Assembly: GCA_002049455.2 (NCBI GenBank)
Contig: KV918771.1
Location: 462,386-526,385 of the forward strand
From: Porphyra umbilicalis
Taxonomy: Eukaryota > Rhodophyta > Bangiophyceae > Bangiales > Bangiaceae
Reading direction: 5' to 3'
Length of the DNA stretch: 64,000 bases
Shown in pieces: positions 50,561-63,123 of this stretch. A model generated the notes under the pieces. It saw only the letters and a program-made list of their open reading frames with translations, did not search any database and was not told the DNA's origin. How positions within the stretch are numbered: position 1 is the first letter of the stretch; each line of letters starts with the position of its first letter. A program made the position numbers and the translations under genes.

Positions 50561-53061
50561 TCTACTCCCGCGGACCGTACGGACGATGGAGACGTCGCCA
50601 CCTCGAGAAAACTCGTACGATGGTCGGGCGGACCTGTGCGCTTCTTTCCATGATCAAGAGACAAACTGGGGACGTCGCCGGACAACGTAGGACGCAAAAA
50701 GGCCCGCCCGGGACGGTTTTGGTCAAGTACTCCCGCAACGTGCACTGGAAAAGGCAACTTATTTTTCAACGTGCGGGTGTGTATAGTACCCTGTACTAAA
50801 GTCCAGGGAATTGATTGGCGTGTGGCGCGCCACGTCACAAAACCGACAGCATGATTGGCTGAGACGGATGGTCAACATTAAACACACATCCCATTACACC
50901 AGTTCTTCTTCTTCTGCTCATAACTCACTTTCAACACACGCTATGAGAAAAAGAAAATCACCATCGTACTCCTCATGCTCTCCTCTTTCCATATGTATGC
51001 ATTGTATGTCGTGGAGCAAGCATTGTGCTGAGAAGGTCGACAGAATGGTCAACAGTTGGAACAGACTAGCTACCTTATAAGCGGGATACATATAAATGCG
51101 CAATGACTGTATTGACACGCGGCACATAGTCAAGTAGATTCCAAGTCGCGCAAGGTCAAGAATCGATTGCATCGAATCCGCTACATTCCGTGCAAGCGCC
51201 TCCCTCGCTGAGCGCGGCTGCTACAGGAAAATGGGGCAGACCCGCAAACCAATCTGTCACCCATCTGCACTGCTGTTCCCCATGGGTGGCCACCGGCCGC
51301 AGCCAACGTCACCCGGTCCAAAACCGTCTGCCAGCGGTCCGCCCGCAGGTGGTCAGGCGCCGCCGCGGTGGGATGGGACAACGTCCTGCCGCGGGCAGAG
51401 AGACAGACGACGCCGTCACCGCTCATACACCTGTCCGCAACCCCGCGCGCGGCCTCGCCCGAGGGTGGGGGACCAAAGGGGGCACCCCTGTCCCCACCTA
51501 CTGTGGTGAGCGCGCCTCGCGCCGTGCGGGGCAGCCGCCACCGCCTTCCTCCACACTTGCTGCGAGACGGTCGCAAGAGCCCCGACAAAACCGACGGCGA
51601 TCCCGCGTCGGCAGCGCGGTGTCCTGTGCTGCGGCCTCCCGATCGGCGCTACGTTGGGCGCCCACAGCAGTCGCAGTGCACCGCACCGCCTCAGGCGGCA
51701 CGACTGTCGTCGTTGTATTCTATAGGATAATATCCTACCTGCTGATGGCTGGTGGAGCCAGGCGCCGTCAGGCTTTTTCGTTAATGGACGCGACGGCGTC
51801 CCCGTGGCGTCCTCACGCCTCTGCTGCGGACGGTGGCCTTTTTGACAGCTGCGAGCTTGCCGTGCGGCCGCCCCAGTCGCGACAGTGAGTCGCGGGGCCC
51901 TTTTCTTGCAGCTCTCCGAAGGGGGCTTGCGCAGGCACCACAATCCCACAACACGGCGCGCCGCCTGAGCGGGTCAGCGGCTGGTGATCGAGGCGGCTCG
52001 GACCTGCCTGTGGTGGAGCTTGCCTTGCCGAGGCGCACCCGCCACCGCCGTCGCAGCGGTGGTGGTGTGACCGCGAGCTGCGGGCGCGTGTGAATCACGG
52101 TTCGGGCGGCTGCGCCGCCGCCCCGCCAGTAGATTGAACCCCGCACCGTTGGTCCGTCGCCCATCCGCACGGGGGTGGTGCCGTCCACCCGCCCAACGTT
52201 CCACCCCCTCCGGCCGCCCCTGCGCAAGACCGCCCGCTGATGAGGCGCTCGCGTGCGGCCGGCGCAAGGCGCGGTGGTGCTCCCGAGCCGCCTTACAACT
52301 GCCACCCACCGCCGGCCTTTGGCCGCCATTCACACCTGCCGTGTCACTCGTCCGTGGACGCCAGTCAGCGTGGTCGGCTGTGGAGCGAGGCCCGCTTGAC
52401 GTAGGGCGGGTTGCGGCTAGGTGGGGTGGCGTCTGTCGTGACCACCTGCCTCGTCGCGCACGCCTGCTTCGAAGCGCGGCGGGGTGTGGTGGAGTTGTCG
52501 GACGGGCAGCTCGGTGCCGTCGCGCGCCCCCCCAGGCTGGAGGGTGGCGGGCGGTGCACCTGCTAGCCCACCGGCCTGGCGCCTCACCTCCGACAACGGC
52601 CGGCACGTAGTGGCCGCCACGAGACGTCAGTGTCGGACTGATAGCAGGAGGTGGGGGTGGGTATCGAGACCGGGCTGAAGGGAGGGGGCACACCTGCTCC
52701 ACTGGCAGCGGGTGGCTGCGGCCGCGCCACCGCTACCTCCTTTGTCGTCTTCCGTAGTGGGCGGTGGGCGCGGACCCACCCCCTTGCCAGCCGCCCAGCG
52801 GCAGCACGCTGCGTCAGCGCCGCATCACGCGCACGCAGCGGAAGCGGGCCAAGACGCATCGAGAGGGTGCGCGGACCGTGTCCAGGGAGCACCCGCTGCG
52901 TGCGCGTCACGCGGGCACTTGGTGCCGTCAGCGGGTCGACGGAGCGCCGACCGCCCGCCGCGCCGCAAGTGACGACGGGCCGGCCGTGCGAGCGTGTGTC
53001 TTCTTCGCCCAGCCTGACGCCCCCCACACCGCCGCGCCGCGCGCCGCGGAGCGGGGCCAAG
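50561..53061. other. Intergenic region upstream of PP2C
   Basis: 50561-51190 is AT-rich (includes TTCTTCTTCTTCTGCTC near 50902); 51190-53061 is GC-rich with coding-like but unanchored minus-strand frames, for example MGDGPTVRGSIYWRGGG near 52170. No gene supported. Confidence 0.3.
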
Positions 53062-53729
53062 ATGATGGAGACGCTGCGTCCGGGGGCACTCGTCGCCGCC
53101 CCCCCCGCCGGCCCGTCGTCGCCGCCGCCCGTCGACGGTCGGCGGGGGGCGCGGCAGGCGCCCCCGCCGCGACCGGCGCCCCCGCCGCCGCGCGCCGTCC
53201 GCGACGGGGCCCGCATGGTGGCGGCCGCCGCGTCGGCGTCGCCGGCCACCCCCGAGGCGCCGTCGTCGCGCCGGCGTGCCGCCGCGGCGGCGGCCCTGCG
53301 GCGGGCGGATCGGGCCGAGGCGCCGCCGCGGCGGCTCGTGGCCGATGGGGAAGGGCACCTCATGGCGCCGCGCGGCGGTGGCGGTCGGGCCGCCGCCGCT
53401 GGCGCCGCCGCCGCCGCTGCCACGGGCGCGAGGCTGACGGCGTCAAACGACCAAGGGGACACCAAGGCAACGACGGGCGGCAACCAGGCGGCCGACGTCC
53501 CGACCCCCGCCGCCACCGCCGCAGCCGAGGCCAGTGTCGCCCCCGCCACTCGCGTCGGTCGCGTGGCGGCCGCCGCCGCCGCGTGGGGCGCGTCCCACCC
53601 ATCGCCGTCAGAGACCCCCCCCCCGCCCCTCTGCCGTCGGCGGCGGCGGGCCTCGAGGCGGACCCCCCCGGCGGGGCGCCCCGCGTGCCCGACGGCCGCC
53701 GGCGCATCTTTGCCGCCCCCGTCGCGCGC

Positions 53730-53763
<34 letters not shown>

Positions 53764-53987
53764 CGGCGTCAACGCTGACGCGGGGTGGCCCGCCGGCCAG
53801 CCCCGGCACGCCCACCGAGGCCACCGACGTGGAGCCGTCGGCGGCCCCCGTGGCCGCCGGCCTCGACTTGACGTTTGGCGGGGAGCGGCCGGCGGCGGGC
53901 CGGCGGCGGCCGCCGCGGTCGGCGCCACCCGCCGCCCCGTCCGCGTCCCGCCCGCCACCGTCACCAAGGGTGGGTGCCGCCGGTGGC

Positions 53988-54018
<31 letters not shown>

Positions 54019-55722
54019 GTGGTGGACGGCGTGGCCGCCACCGGCGGGCGGCGAGCGCGGCGGGGGTGGCGACCATCCCACAGCGGTCGCCGCAGCTCGG
54101 CGGCCGCCTCGACGCGGCGGTGGCGGCGGCGGCGCCCGTGGCGAGCCGCGCCTCCATCGCCGACGACGGGTGGGACGCGCCCCGGTCGCGGGCGTCCATT
54201 GAAATCTCCCTCCCCGGGCGGGGCAGCGGCGGCGGCGGCGGCGGCGGCGCCCCCGCCGCCGCCGCCAGCCCCCCCCCCCCCCCCCCCCGACGCCCGACAT
54301 CCTCGCCCGGGGCGGCCGCAGCTTCCTCACCCGCCACCGCCCGCACGTGCACCGGGGCGGGCGGGAGGCGACGCCGACGACGAGCACCTCCAAAACCAAA
54401 GGCCAACGCATCGTCCGCCGGCGGCGGGGCGGCGACGCCCCCCCTGGCGCCGTCACGGGCGCCGGCATCGCGTCCCTGACGGGCCGCGCGCCCGACGGCG
54501 CCGGCGTCAAGGTCAACCAAGACACGGCGGTGGCGGTCGTGCCGCCCGCCGACGCGCCGCCCTGCGCCGGCGGCCTCTACGCGGTGCTCGACGGCCACGG
54601 GCCGGCGGGGGAAACGGCCTCCCTCTACACCGCGGGGCAGCTGCTGTCGGGGTTGGCCGACGTGCCGGCACGCGCGGCGGCGGGCACGGCGGCGGCGGCG
54701 CTCGACGACCGCGTCGGCACCGCGTGTGGCGTCGCCGCCGACGCGCTCGTGCGGCGGTACGGGGAGGGGATGACCATGTCGGGCACGACCGCCGTGTTTG
54801 TCATTGTTACGGGCGCGTCGCTGGTGGTGGGCAACGTGGGTGACTCCCGGGCGGTGCTCGGGCGGCGGCTGCCCGTGGCGGCGCCAGCCGCCGAAGAGTC
54901 CCCGCCCGTGTCGACCGTGCGCGCCATGCCGCGCGTGCAGAGTATGGTCGAACTCTTCCCAACCGGGCCCCGCGCCCGCAGCGTGTCGCCGTCGGGCGGG
55001 GCGTCCCCGTGGGCCCCCGCCGCCGCCGGGGAGGAGGAGGACCGCGCGTCGCGGCGCAAGGGCGGCGCTCGGCGCAAGGGCGCCCGCCGCCGCGGGGCCG
55101 CGTGGGCGCTCCTCGCCGCCTGCGCGCGCACGGGGAGTGACGACGAGGATGACAGCTCCGAGGCGGGCAGCAGCTCGACGGAGAGCAGCATGCGGGGGGG
55201 GACGCGGCGGCGGCGTCGGCCGCCGCCGCGGGGGCGGGCAGGTGGGGCGTCCCCGCCCCGCCCGTCGGCGCCGCGGGCCGCCGCGGGGGGCTCGTGTCGG
55301 TCGCCTCGGCGCCGACGGTGGGCGCGCCCGACACGGGCGGCGGCGGCGGCGGCGGCGACGGCGCGCCGCCGCCGTCGCCCGGCAAGGCCCGCCGCGCGGC
55401 GCGCGGGTGGGACGTCGGCGGCCTCCTCACCAAGAGCAAATCCGTGCCCGTCTTGGGCGCCGCCGCCGGACCGTCTGCCGGCGGCGGCGCCATGGGCTGG
55501 ACCGGCCCCGCCGCCGCCGCCGCGGCCGCCGCGGCGGCGACGCCGCCCCCCCCGTCGCACACGGTCGTGGCCGTTGCGTTGACGACCGACCACAAGCCGT
55601 CCCGCCCCGACGAGCGGCGGCGCATTGAAGCCGCCGGCGGCGCCGTCCACACGTCCGCGGCGGCCGAGGCGGCGGTCGCGCGGCGGCGGCGCGAGGCGGC
55701 CGCCGAGGCGGCCAAAGCCGCC

Positions 55723-55766
<44 letters not shown>

Positions 55767-56074
55767 GGCAGCGGGCGCGCCCGCGCAGCTGCTGTCCCCC
55801 CGCCCCCCCCCCCCCCCCACAGCGGGGCGGGCGAGCCCCCCCCCCCGACCTCCCCCTCCGCGTGTGGCTCCCGTCCGTGCCCAACACCCCCGGCTTGGCC
55901 GTCTCCCGCGCCTTTGGCGACATGGCCCTCCGCCCCGCCGGCGTCGTGCCCGTCCCCGAAGTGACGCACCACCCGCTCGGCCGCGGCGACGCGTTTGTCG
56001 TCCTCGCCTCGGACGGGGTGTGGGACGTGGTGCCGTCGGCGGAAGCCGTGGCGGTCGTCGACGCGGCGCTCGTG

Positions 56075-56106
<32 letters not shown>

Positions 56107-56917
56107 GGCGGCGGGGGGGGGGGGGGGGTGGAGGGGACGCGGGCGGCATTACCGCCTGGCGGCCCCGCCGGTGGGGGGGGCGCGAGCCGGGGGGGGGGGG
56201 GGGGCGCCCCCGTCGCCGCCGCCGACGGCGGCGGCGGCGGCGGCGGCGGCAGCGTCCGACCCGCCCGGCTCGGACGAGGCGGCGGCGGCAGCGGCGGCGG
56301 CGCTGGTGCGCCTCGCCGCGTCCCGCTGGGCGGGCGCCGCCGCCCGCGACGACATTACGGTCGTTGTCGTGACGCTCGACGGGGCGCGGGGGCGGGCGGC
56401 GGCGACGGCGGCCGCCGCCTCTGCCACGCGCGTGCCGGCGGGGGAGAGTGCCGCCTTTCCCCGCCCCGCCTCGGCGGCGTGCATCGGGGGGGCCCCCCGG
56501 GGGGGGACGGGGATGGTCCGCCCCGCCTCGGCGGGGGCGGCCGTGCCGCCGGGGTGGGGGGGGAGGGGGGGGGGGGGGGGCTCACCCGCGCCGCCAGCTG
56601 CGGGGGGGTGCTGGGGGGGGGGGGGGGGAGCGCCGCCTCCCGCTCGCGCTCCCGCCCCATCCCCCAGAGACGGAGGGGGGGCGGCCGACGCGGCGGCGGC
56701 GTTTGGGGTGGAGGGGGGGGGGAAGGGCGGGGGGCGGGCCGCGAAGCGGCGTGACGCGTCGCCTCGGCGGCGGGCGCGGGTGACGGCAGGGGGGGAAGGG
56801 GCGGGGGAGGTTGCAAAATTCCCAGCGGCGTGCCCAACAAAACAAAGAGCGGACCTTGTACGACCAACTCGACCGGGAGCGGGCGGCGCGGGGCCGGCGC
56901 CGCGGCGGGGGGGGTGA
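53062..56917 (+). CDS. PP2C-family Ser/Thr phosphatase, frame shifted at G/C runs
   Basis: PP2C enzymes are Mg/Mn-dependent Ser/Thr phosphatases. Motifs in order: KVNQDTAVA and LYAVLDGHGPAGETAS (metal-binding DGHG), SGTTAVFVIV, VVGNVGDSRAVLG, then VALTTDHKPSRPDE with RIEAAGGAV, then GLAVSRAFGDMALRPAG, PEVTHH, FVVLASDGVWDVV and AARDDITVVVVTLDG, giving the catalytic Asp set of the family. These motifs lie in different frames. The frame switches at the C-run near 53615, the 20-C run 54269-54288, the G-run near 55194 and the C-runs at 55797-55820, ending in the frame it had before the last two. Large Ala/Gly/Arg insertions separate the motifs. ATG 53062 (MMETLRPGALV) is the likely start. Either homopolymer lengths are misread or the gene is broken. 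Confidence 0.8.
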
Positions 56918-58811
56918 CCACAACGGCGGGCGGCGTCGGGTCCGCCGCGGGGACCGCGTGGCCCCCGTGCGGGCGGTCGACGCGGCCTTGGCGGGTGGGG
57001 GCTTGCCCGCCGGCGGCCGCGACGGCGTGCGTCTGACAGCGTGTTGCCGCGCCGCGCGGGCGGGGGGTGCGGTCGCCGCGCCGCGCCCCCCGCGGCACGG
57101 CGCGGGGTGTCGGTGCGGCGCGGCGCGCCCAGCGGGATTTCCACCGGCGGTCCCCGCGGGCGGCAAAGCCAGGCGTCAAGGAAACAACGGCCCCCGAGTG
57201 GAGGGCGCACCCGGTGCAGAGGTGGACCCGGGCGACCCCCCGCGGGCCACGGGGGCACCGTGCGCGGCCGGGGAGGACGTCTCCAATCGCCAACGCCGTC
57301 TCTTGGTGCCGCCACAGTGGCGCTGGCTGCCCCCGACAGCGGCAACGATGGGCGCGCCGGGCAGCGCCGTGGCATGCGTGGCATTGGTGGGGGACTTGGG
57401 GCGCGCCGCGAGTCGTTGGGGAAAGGACTCTCGTGCGGTGGGCTGTGACACTTTTGGAAAAGGAGGTCGAGGATGCGGAGACGGCCTCGGTGCCAATGCA
57501 GTGACGTTGTTGGTCGCGTTGGAGGACCCTGTGGGACGCTGGGGAGGCCAGAGTGGAAGCGAATGAGGCGCTCTTGGACGACGGTGACAGACGGGGCACG
57601 CACGGAGAGCAGAGGCTCGTCCCCAAGCGCGCTACGGCTGTGAGTGTTTGGCGTTTCCCCACACAAAGCAAGCCGGGTGTTGGTGTGTCTCCATAAGACG
57701 TAGGTCGCCATCGTCTGTGTCTGACCGCTGCACATTTTGAGCCATTTATAACTTTTGACGCCTCTCAATCAGTCAGATCTCTGCAACAATAATGTCTTAA
57801 GTTTATTTCATTGAAAAGGGATGAATCACATTAATGTCGAGGAAATATGTCAAATTCCCTGGCCTTTAGGACAGGGTGCTCTCAAAGTGTAGTGATGCAC
57901 ACATATACTTAGATCCAGAGACTTGCTCTCCGTTTCAGAGGAGGCAGTCTGCATTCGTGTCCTCAGGGATCTGAGGGCGTGTCAGTGCGGGAAAGGTCGC
58001 GATGACGCTAAAAACAAATGGAGTTACATGGCTGAGAAGGACTGTCCGGCAACCGGGGTCACAGGGCCCGGACCAACCCTAGGGGTCAGGGGGGCAGGCC
58101 TGCCCCCCTGACCCCCCCATCGCCCCGAGTTGCTCCCAGAAACCGCGCGCAGCGACATCTGGGGTTCGACGCGCCCACGATGACCCGCGGGCGATCGCGC
58201 CTGCGCGCCGGCTTTTGTTGCGGCGGCTCGTCGGCGGTTTCTCACGCCATCGAGCGGCGTGGTTAGAGGCGCCCCGTCGCGCGCGGTCGGTCCCACGAGC
58301 CCACCCGTGCGCCGTGCCGACCGCCCCGTCCGCCGTGCGCAGGTGCGCTGCGCGGCGAAGTGACGGCCCCTCCCGTGGGTGTCGCGCGACGCCGGCGGGC
58401 CGCCGCCGCTGCGGTGGCGGCGGCGGCACCCCTCTCCCCGCCCCACGCGCCCCCCGCGACGACAACGTGACTGTACTTGCCCCCGTGCGCGCTCGAGGCT
58501 ATGAAGCCGGCCGGCGTGTCTGGTGTCGATGCGTCGCCGAGCGCGCCACCGCCCTGAAGGCCAGGGTATTGCACGCACGTGCCTGGAATGCATCCAACTT
58601 GGTGTGCAATCGACTGCGTGGGCCCAAGGAGTCGATTGCCTCGATTTCCGTCGAGGACACTGATTCGCGAAAAGTTCCGAACTCCCTTGTATATCTCTCG
58701 ACTTGGGCAATATTCGTTATAGTTCTACAATAATGAACCACATATGGTTATTGTTCTATGTGTATGACAATTGTTTATCCCAATATTGTATTCTCCCAAT
58801 CTGAGCCCCAC
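56918..58811. other. Convergent spacer with a 34-bp perfect palindrome
   Basis: GC-rich to about 57650, then AT-richer around 57750-58030. At 58082-58115 is a perfect palindrome with half-site GGGGTCAGGGGGGCAGG. The two flanking genes converge here; no other gene supported. Confidence 0.5.
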
Positions 58812-61380
58812 CTAAATCCACCCGCGTCGGCGGAAAAAGAACATCTGACCGCAGATCGTCGTGATGACGACCGCCCAGAAGAGCGGGTAGGAGCCCGCCC
58901 AGTTGAGCTCGGGGATGTCCGCAAAATTCATCCCATACACGCTGCTTAAGAACGTCATGGGCACAAACACGACCGAGACGACCGTGAGCGTCTTCATGAC
59001 TGCAATGTCGAAGGAGAAGAGGGAGGGGTAGGGAGCAGGAACAACGCAGACGACAACAAGAAACACACGAGACGAGTGGCGAGCACGGAGCAACGCACAA
59101 GCAGGGCGTGAGTGCTGCGTCCCGAGACAAACGTTGGCTCAGCCGCCCGCCCCAACTACCCACCCGCATGGTGCGTCGACCGTTTGGCCAAAGCGCCCCC
59201 CCCAACGGGCGCCCGCCCTCCCCCCCACCGCGGTCGCGGGTGCCCAACGCACTCTCCTGCATCCGGTTGTTGTTGTTGCCCAAGTAGAGCTCCATGAGCC
59301 CCCCCACGACCGACCGGTACGCCTCCAAGATGTCGACGACCTGCAGCGTGTGGTCCATCACGTCGCGCAAGAAGGGCCGCACGTCGCGCCCGCGGCGGGC
59401 ACCCCCGCGACCGCCCGACGCGCGCGCACCCCCGCCGCCGCGGCCACCACCCCGCCCCCACCGCCCGCTGCCGTCCATGCTCGGCGACGAGTCGAGGGCG
59501 CCCGTCGAGCTGCCGCCACCGCCGCCGCCGCTGCCGCCGCCGCCCCGCGGCACGGACGGTGGCACGAGCAGGAGGAGCTTGGACAACACATCCCGCAGCG
59601 GCCACACGGTGCGGCGGAGGGCCAGGAGGTCCCGCCGCAGCCGCAGGATGGCCGCCAAGAGCGTGGCAGACGTTTCGACGGCGCCGAGCGCAGCGCCGCT
59701 GCCGCCACCACCGCCGCCGCCCCCGCCGCCGCCACTGCTGCCGCCGTCGCCGCTGTCCAGTGCGCTCCGAGACCCCCCCCCCCCCCCCCCCGCCTCCTCA
59801 TCGACCGGAGCGCCCGCCGCGACCGCCCCGCACTCTGCGAGCAGCGCGCCCTCCAGCTCGTCGACGCGCACGCCGAAAAATTCGCACAAGACAAACAGGC
59901 GGTCGACGACCGCGTCCATGACCAGGTAGACAATGTGCGCCGCGTCGGGCGGCGGCCCCGCGCCGCGGGACAGCACCGCCGCGGTGAGGGCGGCGCGGAC
60001 GCGCACGAGCCACGCGCCCGACTGGGGCGACGCGCCGCCGCGCTCTTGCAGCGAAATCACCACCGCCGCGTGGGCGAGGAGGAAGAGGGACACCTGGTTG
60101 GACGTCAGCGCGTAGCCGCTGTCCGTGCCCCCAAGCTCGTGCGCATGGCAAACGACAAAGAGGGCGCACGCGTCGCCGACGCTGTCGCCGTCGTCCTCGA
60201 CGCTGTAGCGGCTGACGCCCGCGCTGCTACCGCCGTTGCGCTCGCCGCCGCCGCCGCCGCCGCCGCTACCGCCGCCGCCGCCGCCGTCGCTCCCACGCAG
60301 GCCGTCGGCGAGCAGCGGCGCGTCTTCGGCGCCCATCGCCTCGTCGTCGCTGTCGGTGGACGCCCCCCCCCCCCCCCCCCACGACACCTCGTACTGTTCG
60401 ACTTTGGGCCGCTGCGGCGTCACGAGCACGTCCTCACACGCGAGCGGGTGGAGGCCATACACGTCCGCGAGGGCGCCGAGCAGCGCCGCCCCGTCGGGCC
60501 CGTCACACACGCCGTCCACGTGGATCCACCGCACGGCCGTGCCGGTCGGCAACGGCGCGCGCAGGGCGGCGGAGAGGGCCCCCACGTCCGCGCCCGTGAA
60601 GCGCCGCTCGACAATGGACGGGCCAACGTCCACGACGGCGGCGGCAATGGCACCCCCAGCGGGCGGCGCCGCCGCCGTCAACCCCGGCACGCCTTTCAAG
60701 GGCGCCCCCCCACCGACGTCTGCGTCGCCGCCACCGCCCCCCCCCCCAGCGCCCAACAATTTGGGGCGCTGCGCCCCCGCCGGCCCGCCGCCGTCGCCGG
60801 GCGGGTGGTGCGCGCGCCACGAGGCCGCCGACGGATGCGCGCCGCCGCTCCCATCCGACGCCCAGCCGCCGGGCACCGCCCCGCCGTCGGCGGCGGCGGC
60901 GGCCGCCGCCGCCGCCGCCGCCTCGTCCTCGGCCTCGACGACGGGCACCATGTAGCGCTCGGACGGGGGTGGGCGGACGCTGCGGGATTCCGCCCGCGCC
61001 ATGGCGCCGAGGATGGTGGCGTGGAGGCCCCCGCCGCCGCTGCCGGCGGCCCACCGACGGGAGGAGGGGGCGGTGGCGGGCCGACGTGGGCGGCGGCGGC
61101 GGCGACCGCCGCCGCCGCCGCCGCCGCCGCCACCGCCGCCGCCACCGCCGCCGCCGCCGTCGACGCCGTCACTGCTGTTACGGGCCGTGGCGGCGCGGTC
61201 GGCCGCCGCCGCCGCCGCCGCGGGGTTGTCCCGAAAAGGGGACCACGGGAGCCACGGCGTGCCCGGCGACGCGGGCGCCGCGGCGGGCGCCGACGGGGCG
61301 GCAGCGCCGCCGGCGCGCCCGCCGTCAGCGGCGTGGGTGGACCCATAGCCCGGCGGCACACCACCGCCGCCACCGCCGCT

Positions 61381-61420
<40 letters not shown>

Positions 61421-61603
61421 GCGAGGCCCGCGAGGGCGGCGAGGCCGGCACTGGCGCGCGGCGGGGGTGCCGGCCGCCCGGCCGGCGACGGCCGACCGGC
61501 CGGCGGGGACGGGGGGGACCCCGCGACGGGGGCGGCGGGGGCGGCCGCCGCCCCACCGCCGCTGAGGAGGGGTGTGGCCTCTGCGGGCAGACGGCGGGGG
61601 GCG

Positions 61604-61645
<42 letters not shown>

Positions 61646-61947
61646 GCGCCGTTGCCGCCGCCGCCGTCCATGGGCGGCCGCGGGCGCGGCGGGGGGGGGG
61701 GGGGCGGTGCCGCGGGGGGGGGGGGGGACGCGGCGGCGGCGCCAAAGGCGGGGGGGGGGGACGCGGCGGCGGCGCCAAAGGCGGGGGGGGGTGGGGAAGG
61801 CGGCGCCGACGGCAGCGGCGGTAGCGGCGGTCGGGGGGGGGGGGGGGGGGCGACACGGAGCGCCGGTGGGGGGGGGGGGGACGGTGGCGCCGCCGGCGGC
61901 GGTGGGGGTGGTGGCTGCGGCAATCGCCCAGACAAGGCGCCCGACAC
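58812..61947 (-). CDS. CorA-type magnesium transporter, two exons
   Basis: Exon 1 61947-59253, exon 2 58999-58812, joined GAGA|GTGCGT...TTGCAG|TC to read NRMQEIMKTLTVVSVVFVP, a canonical CorA junction. About 960 residues, very long for the family. The first ~480 are Pro/Ala/Gly low complexity; the core starts near IVERRFTGADV. Recognisable: VRWIHVDGVCD, YGLHPLACEDVL, PKVEQYEV, LTSNQVSLFLLAHAAVVISLQE, DRLFVLCEFFGVRVDELE, RPFLRDVMDHTLQVVDILEAY, then the first membrane helix (MKTLTVVSVVFVPMTFLSSV), the YGMNF selectivity motif, and a second helix (YPLFWAVVITTICG). It should form a pentameric Mg channel; the membrane cannot be told from sequence (a plastid targeting peptide is not evident). The frame is intact through many poly-G tracts. 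Confidence 0.92.
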
Positions 61948-63123
61948 TGGCGCGGCGCGCGCGTCTGGGCAACCGCCAGAGGGGCCAGAATCATGTACTT
62001 ACTGTGCAGTGATTTCTCGCTGTCAGATCGGCGGCTGGAAGATCGTTTTCGAAATAACCTGCGTTTGAAAGTCGTCAAGGGGGGTAGATATGAAAAACTG
62101 CAAGAGTCTTGCTAAATCACCCCCGAACTGATAACGAGAACTCACTGTGCAAGTATTGCTGCTTGCCCAAGTTTAGTCCTCGGGGACTGAGACTGGGGCT
62201 GACTGTGAATAAGGGTATACGATTGGCTTACGCATGCTGTCAGATGCCTCTTCAGCCTATGGAAAGTGCGCGTTCGTGACGAGGACCTTGCACAAGGCAG
62301 AAGTGGCTGCTTTCTGGTCTGGCGGCGGATTGTTTCGGCTGCGAGTCCAGATTGTGCCATGATCGGGAGATTTATCAAATTGGGCAACTAGCCATACAGT
62401 CAGTGCTCCCTTGTGTACCGCAATGGCTTCCACGAGGACAACAAGAACAATACTGTAGGGTACTGTAGGGCATGGAATCCTTGTTGTCCTCAGTGACGCT
62501 GCAAGAAGCTGCCACAAGGACAGCATAAAGATCATGGCTGTGCATTCCCATCCCCTGGCCCGTCACCGCCACCGCGGAGCGCGCGTGGAGCCCCTGCGTG
62601 CCCACCGCGGGCGAGCCGCCGTCCGAGACGGCGGTGACGCAGCCGCGCTGGCACAGGCGGCGGCCGCGCACACTCGGCCCGCCAGAGGCGGGGGTGGCGG
62701 CGGCAACGGACGCCGCCGTCCCTTCTTACATAAGCGCCCGGTGCGCGCTTGCGTGCGGCGCCGGCCGATGCGCGGACAGGGCGGCTTGGCGCGTGGCCAA
62801 CTCGACGTCAAGCTCCGCCCGCCCCGCCGCGCCGCGCCCCTGCCGCTGGAGCCACCCAAGCCCCACGTGCGGTTGTGGCGCACACACCCCGTCCTCCCCC
62901 GCTGGCTGGACCGGAGCACCCTCTTTCCACGAGTGTCTTTTGCTCTTGGCTCAGCCCCACCACCAAACGCCGCCGTCGCTGGGGCCGCCCCTAATCGAGG
63001 TCGCCCCGCTCGCCACACTTGCGAGTCTCTCCTTGTTCTTGTCCCCGGCTCCCTTGTCCCCGGGTGGACGTGTGAGCCTGCAAAAGCTCCCCGACCGCTG
63101 TGGCGAGCCGCGTAGTGTCCACG
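61948..63123. other. Upstream region of CorA and spacer to the next gene
   Basis: 61950-62530 is of balanced composition, including a duplicated TACTGTAGGG at 62452-62471. 62530-63123 is GC-rich with a pyrimidine-rich leader before ATG 63124. No gene supported. Confidence 0.4.

Noticed and set aside
51416-52702. Overlapping minus-strand coding-like frames
   Set aside because: Some protein-like phrases but no start, no splice signals and no family; left as intergenic.
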